Assembly: GCA_002633005.1 (NCBI GenBank)
Contig: NMRA01000024.1
Location: 22,735-86,734 of the forward strand
Source: Phoronis australis
Taxonomy: Eukaryota; Phoronida; Phoronidae
Length of the DNA stretch: 64,000 bases
Direction: 5' to 3'
Part shown: piece after piece, positions 59,906-64,000 of the stretch
Position numbering within the stretch: position 1 is the first letter of the stretch
How the letters are laid out: each line of letters starts with the position of its first letter
The notes under the pieces: model-generated
Database searches by the model: none
Seen by the model: the letters and a program-made list of their open reading frames with translations, nothing else
Told to the model about the DNA's origin: nothing
Translations under genes and position numbers: made by a program

Positions 59906-61466
59906 TTTTATTTTGTTATGGTAATAGCTAAGGAGGCGTTTTCTGGAGTAAACTCAATACATGATACAGACTGAGATCCCCCTTCTTTAGGTTTACAAAA
60001 CAACACGTTAGCACTTCAAACGTTTCCGCACTGATGTTGCAATCTACAGTGAATTTCAAAGAAAAAATTGATTTTAATCACCCAAGTTACCCTTGTGTAA
60101 AGCATTAAGCAGCTTGCAATCGACTAATTAGTTTTTTCCGCCATAGAACGGAATACTTGTACATGCAGTGTATCTCATTAGATTTTCAACAACACAGAAG
60201 TGAACGTGACGATCAGACATTGAACAACTATGCCCTGATTTTCATTTTGTGCGTGAAAGAAAGAGAATTAGTATAAAATACAATTAATTCATTCCGACAC
60301 GAACTACTTGAATCATAAAGTATAATTAAATACGTTCTGCGTCAAAATAATAATTAAAATGCAATTTAGTTACTTCACTGACGTAGTACTACACTATTAG
60401 TTTCGCATGGATAAATGGCATATTGATCGCAAGGAAGAGTTTAGGTCGTTATAGAGCATCTACAACAGGATATTGGGAAGGGGGAGCCGCATCGTATAAT
60501 TTCATCCATTATTAAAAGCTAATTTCTGATAATAAATATAAATTTTTTGAGATGAGGTTATGGCAAGTCCAAGAATCGAATGAAGTAAAACAATTAAGGC
60601 ACACCTTTATTGCCCAGTACAAGAAAATTCAGTGCCTAAGGATCCACGCAGCGTTAATTGTAAACTAAAGCCGAAATGGCAACTTAAGACTAGGAATCAA
60701 ACTAGCGACCGCAAATCTTCCCGCTAAACCAACCAATGAACTCGTTCGGTACATTTCCATCACGTGTAATAGGAGCACTAACTCAACGTATGACGAAACC
60801 ACCACTGCCTCACTCTCGCCACTCCCCTTTGTCACCTCCCGACACCACTCCTCCAGCTCCCTGATCCCTACTCATCCCCCCCCCCCTTCTGTTTAGCTGT
60901 TCAAAATCTCACAAAATCAAATCCCTACAAAACCGATCTCAAGTTTCTGGCATTACGTGACGTAATTTACAGTACTATCTTGAAGTACACCGAAATTATT
61001 TAAGACTAAAAAACGCAAGAAAAGTGTGCGGCTGGCTAGCTAATGAAAAACTTGACCGCTTCGGATTCAGTTCAACGGCACATATATCTCAGAGCCAACT
61101 GAATTTTAAAGCCGACGAGCTATCAATAAAAGAAAAAGTCCAGTTTGAATCAAACTTCTTAACTTAGCACGCTTCTTGAATTCACGTTTCAAGCTACATT
61201 TTATTTCGTTTAGTTTTCTAAAAAACGAAAATCGAGTTTTATCCGCGTAAAAGCGGTCTCATGAAATCCATTGAAGTGACAGGATTCTATTTCCATCATC
61301 TACAGAACATTGAAAATTTTCAGGCGTCAAGCTTAAACCGTGGCAACCGACATAGGCGTGGGGCCGGGGACAGTCGAGAAAAGAAAGATTGCTAAATATG
61401 GATAAGAGAGAGAAAATTCAAGAGAACATTTATCAACTCTGCAATCTGCATCAATGCATGGTTTAC
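59906..61466. other. No recognised gene
   Basis: AT-rich sequence with a poly-C tract near 60877. Nothing here could be assigned. Confidence 0.5.
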
Positions 61467-61527
61467 CTTTTGAGGATCCTGGCCAGGACATTGTCGTTAG
61501 CGTCTCCGATTTTGCAGTGCAGGTCCT
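61467..61527 (-). CDS. Isolated coding-type exon
   Basis: A 61-nt segment with acceptor gcgtttag and donor gtaaac reads DLHCKIGDANDNVLARILK in phase 1. The amphipathic, charged pattern resembles a piece of a helical cytoplasmic protein. No neighbouring exon could be paired with it. The small ORF at 56.5 kb on the same strand is a possible but unproven partner. Confidence 0.35.
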
Positions 61528-61649
61528 CTAAACGCACTTGAAAACGTGCACGAAATCAATCATACATAAATTTTGAAAAAATCTAGAAAAATTTGTAAAC
61601 TAATCTACTGGATTTTACGGATGCAAAACTACATTTTTCTATATGATCC

Positions 61650-61835
61650 TCTAGGAGGCAGTGGGGCCTGGTTGATAAGTGCCCGCTTTCTTTACTCGAG
61701 GTCGTGGGTTCGAGTCCCACCAGGTCACACTGCTAAACCCTTGAGCCAGGTTTCTAGCTCCACAGCTCGGTATTAACCATATATTAATAAAGCATAACAA
61801 TATTTCCAGGTGATCAGTGCAATGGGCCCACATGC
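61650..61835 (+). repeat. tRNA-derived SINE (best-preserved copy)
   Basis: A-box-like gcctggttgataagtgc and B-box gggttcgagtcccacc about 40 bp apart, then the family tail (ctgctaaacccttgagccag ... tatattaataaagcataaca). No acceptor stem pairing, so not a tRNA gene. Confidence 0.68.
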
Positions 61836-63842
61836 GAGGCCTGCGCACGTCTGGTACAACGTGTATCAGACCGCCTGCAATTATTTTTTTATATGACCCT
61901 CTCTGGGAAGGGATAACGGAGACAACATTCGCTTTATTTTTTTCTAGAAATTGTATATTACTTGAGAAAAATTGATGATCTGACAGATAACATCAATTTT
62001 TACGTTTTTTGTGATTTCTTAAAATATAGATATTTTCATACTGAGGGGCCCCGCCCTTGATATGAAGGAGGCCATTGATTACATTCAAGTGGCCACCCTT
62101 TTTGTGTTTTCATTGCCAAATTCATAAAGGCCCCTCACGAAGAGAGGGTCCAATGTTGGAATCGATTACCTCTATTTTCCTGCTTTTTGTGAAATCATGC
62201 AACCGGCTTTCATGTTGAAGGAAGTCACTCCCTGCATCGTTTTGGGACCACACGACAGTGGAATGCACTGTCATTCTTTTTTCCAAGCTTAATGATGTTT
62301 AGCCTTACATCACAAGGTGTCCCAGATCAGACGGTACCGTCTCTCGGTGGAGCAGTTCGGGGGAAATATCCCTTTGTCCCTCTATACATGTAAATCCGAA
62401 ACTGCTAAGTATTCACATGGAAGTTGAGATTCCAAATTTATCAACAAGCACAAAACATTCGTGCACAGCCCAGCCATTCGACCCAAACAACCAAAAATGT
62501 AAAAAATGCAGTAGGATTGCCGCCATCGAAAGGATGAAATTTTGAAGGTCGTGAAGACAACTATTTGTGAATTACACAGGAGGACTATTTCCGATGGTTA
62601 CTGTTTCCCGCAGTAACACAAGATTAGTATCTCTTATGAAGATGGTTACTATGAGTTGTTTGTAAGGAATTTCCACATGTAGAAAACACTGCTGTCTAGG
62701 TTACTATTTAATATGATGTCCGTGTACACGTGGAAAGGGGATGCTCAAAGAACTCTCGCAATCATAAACAAAGATTTCATCGTTTTTTTGTCAGTGGATT
62801 TCAAGCTTACCTCGTGAACTGTTATAGGTACCTCTGAAATGAGCAACAATACACCTTAATGCCCCATCTCCCATATTCCCCCGGTTACCCGTCAAAAGTC
62901 TGCAAGCATGCATGCGGAAATTGCTTAGAACATTCCGTTTTGATAAACAAATTCGTTGGTTTCTGATTTACTTGTTTATGTAGCTACAAAAATCGATAGA
63001 TTCATAGATAATTTTTGACAATTAGATGAAGCTAATCTTGTAAGAATTGATGATGTTTTAGTGAATTTAATTGCAGCCTGAATTTGAAAAAACTGTATAA
63101 TCCGATACCCAAGTAGTAAAGTACACTTATAGAAGGTTTTCGCATATCTAAAATAACTCTCAAAGACACTTATGAAATTCGGACTCACAAAAAGTAGATT
63201 GAAAAACGTTTTAAAAATCCTTAAATAAATAAAATTGGAAAGTTTGTGTTTGCACTTCCTTGGTGTTTTTAGTTTCCAGTAGTATTGAGCAATGAATTTT
63301 TGCTCTTCAAAACTGAATTAATTGCTCGTCCTTATTTGCGTGCACGCAATGACTGACGTACCAACGTTAAATATAAGACGTAGCAATGCAGTTGGCCCGC
63401 GCAGAATCTCAGTGATCCACGGGAACTGAATTTGAACTCCAGGCATTCAGGAAGTGTCTACGCATTTTGAAACAGCCCCAAAGGCACTACACCAGGGACT
63501 TCGGGACCTCACCTTTTCAAAAAAAAAACTCCTTCAAAAATGACCATAATAGAATAAAATTTTCCCGAAACTGGATCACAATAAAAGGAATCTTGACCAT
63601 AGAACGAGCGCAGACGACCGGTACGAGCTAAGGTGCCTGTCTCAAGTGAATCATAGTTGGGCTGACCCGCAACTAGCTTTAGTTCATCGGGAATTTCGTA
63701 TTTTCACACTGGTAGATCTCAGCTGTAGCTACTTGAGGCAGCTCCTCGCTACCGGTTCGCATACTGGTCCAAGGCCCATTCTTACTCTCCGTGTTGGTTC
63801 ACGGTTACTCAACTCGTGATAGCTTCATTGCCGGGATTGTCC
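61836..63842. other. No recognised gene
   Basis: AT-rich with an A-run near 63520. The minus frame at 62976-63188 has no protein-like features that I can identify. Confidence 0.5.
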
Positions 63843-64000
63843 CAGGGGCGGATCCAGGATTTGAGTTGGGGGACAAAGCAAAAGTATTAGCCACGGCAGG
63901 GTTTTACCCGTCAGAAATTCGCACCGGCCCCGAACTGCCAAATGGAATGTGGGAGAACTTTAGGGGGGGTCATGACCCCTTGGCCACCCCTAAATCCGCC
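63843..64000 (+). mobile_element. hAT-type MITE, cut by the window end
   Basis: It begins caggggcggatccaggattt and the last bases of the window (cctaaatccgcc) are close to the reverse complement of that start, so almost the whole short element is present with its last few bases outside the window. A G/C-rich gggggg...cccc interior is typical of this MITE type. Confidence 0.65.

Overview
This is eukaryotic, metazoan DNA: coding sequence occurs as short exons bounded by GT/AG splice sites, spread over kilobases of AT-rich intron packed with interspersed repeats. The protein families seen (TNF-receptor cysteine repeats, an I-set Ig domain, an EB1 exon, Gypsy and LINE relics, cut-and-paste transposons with inverted repeats) fit a repeat-rich, highly heterozygous invertebrate, probably marine. 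I cannot place the phylum. No bacterial-style operons, CRISPR arrays, rRNA or intact tRNA genes are visible.

Layout. (1) About 27.4 to 5.9 kb, minus strand: a receptor gene, reconstructed from splice phases as signal peptide, TNFR cysteine-rich region, linker, one Ig domain, linker, transmembrane helix split over two exons, and short cytoplasmic micro-exons. Every internal junction is phase-compatible, mostly phase 1. Its 3' end was not found. (2) About 0.8 to 5.8 kb: two near-identical 2.18 kb copies separated by the 5' end of a Gypsy element and a single N. I read this as two haplotypes joined by the assembler, one carrying a retrotransposon insertion. (3) 28 to 36.5 kb: mostly repeats, including a 5'-truncated LINE with a long target duplication, a hAT-like element with a 6-bp flanking repeat, and a nested element. 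(4) 36.8 to 37.0 kb, minus: one clear EB1/MAPRE exon. (5) 41.2 to 52.7 kb, plus: the most unusual locus. Four intact, phase-consistent 5' exons encode one or two Tudor-like modules. After a 690-bp run of N comes a largely intronless body with a USP/C19-like cysteine-peptidase segment, a region with RNase H-fold-like acidic motifs (possible transposase), an IQ motif and a BRCT-like domain. The body is broken by frameshifts in its first third and by three in-frame stops (TAG, TAG, TGA), yet reads cleanly between them. (6) 55.1 to 55.5 kb, plus: an intact 136-codon two-pass membrane protein. (7) 56 to 64 kb: a possible small acidic ORF, one isolated minus exon, a Harbinger-like element with a CTT target duplication, a tRNA-derived SINE and MITE ends.

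The best candidates for something undescribed are the Tudor/peptidase/RNase H-like/IQ/BRCT locus, which looks like a large selfish element or a recently decayed host gene derived from one, and the TNFR-plus-Ig receptor with duplicated micro-exons and a possible alternative membrane-anchor exon. Family assignments come from reading motifs and from memory; no search was run.
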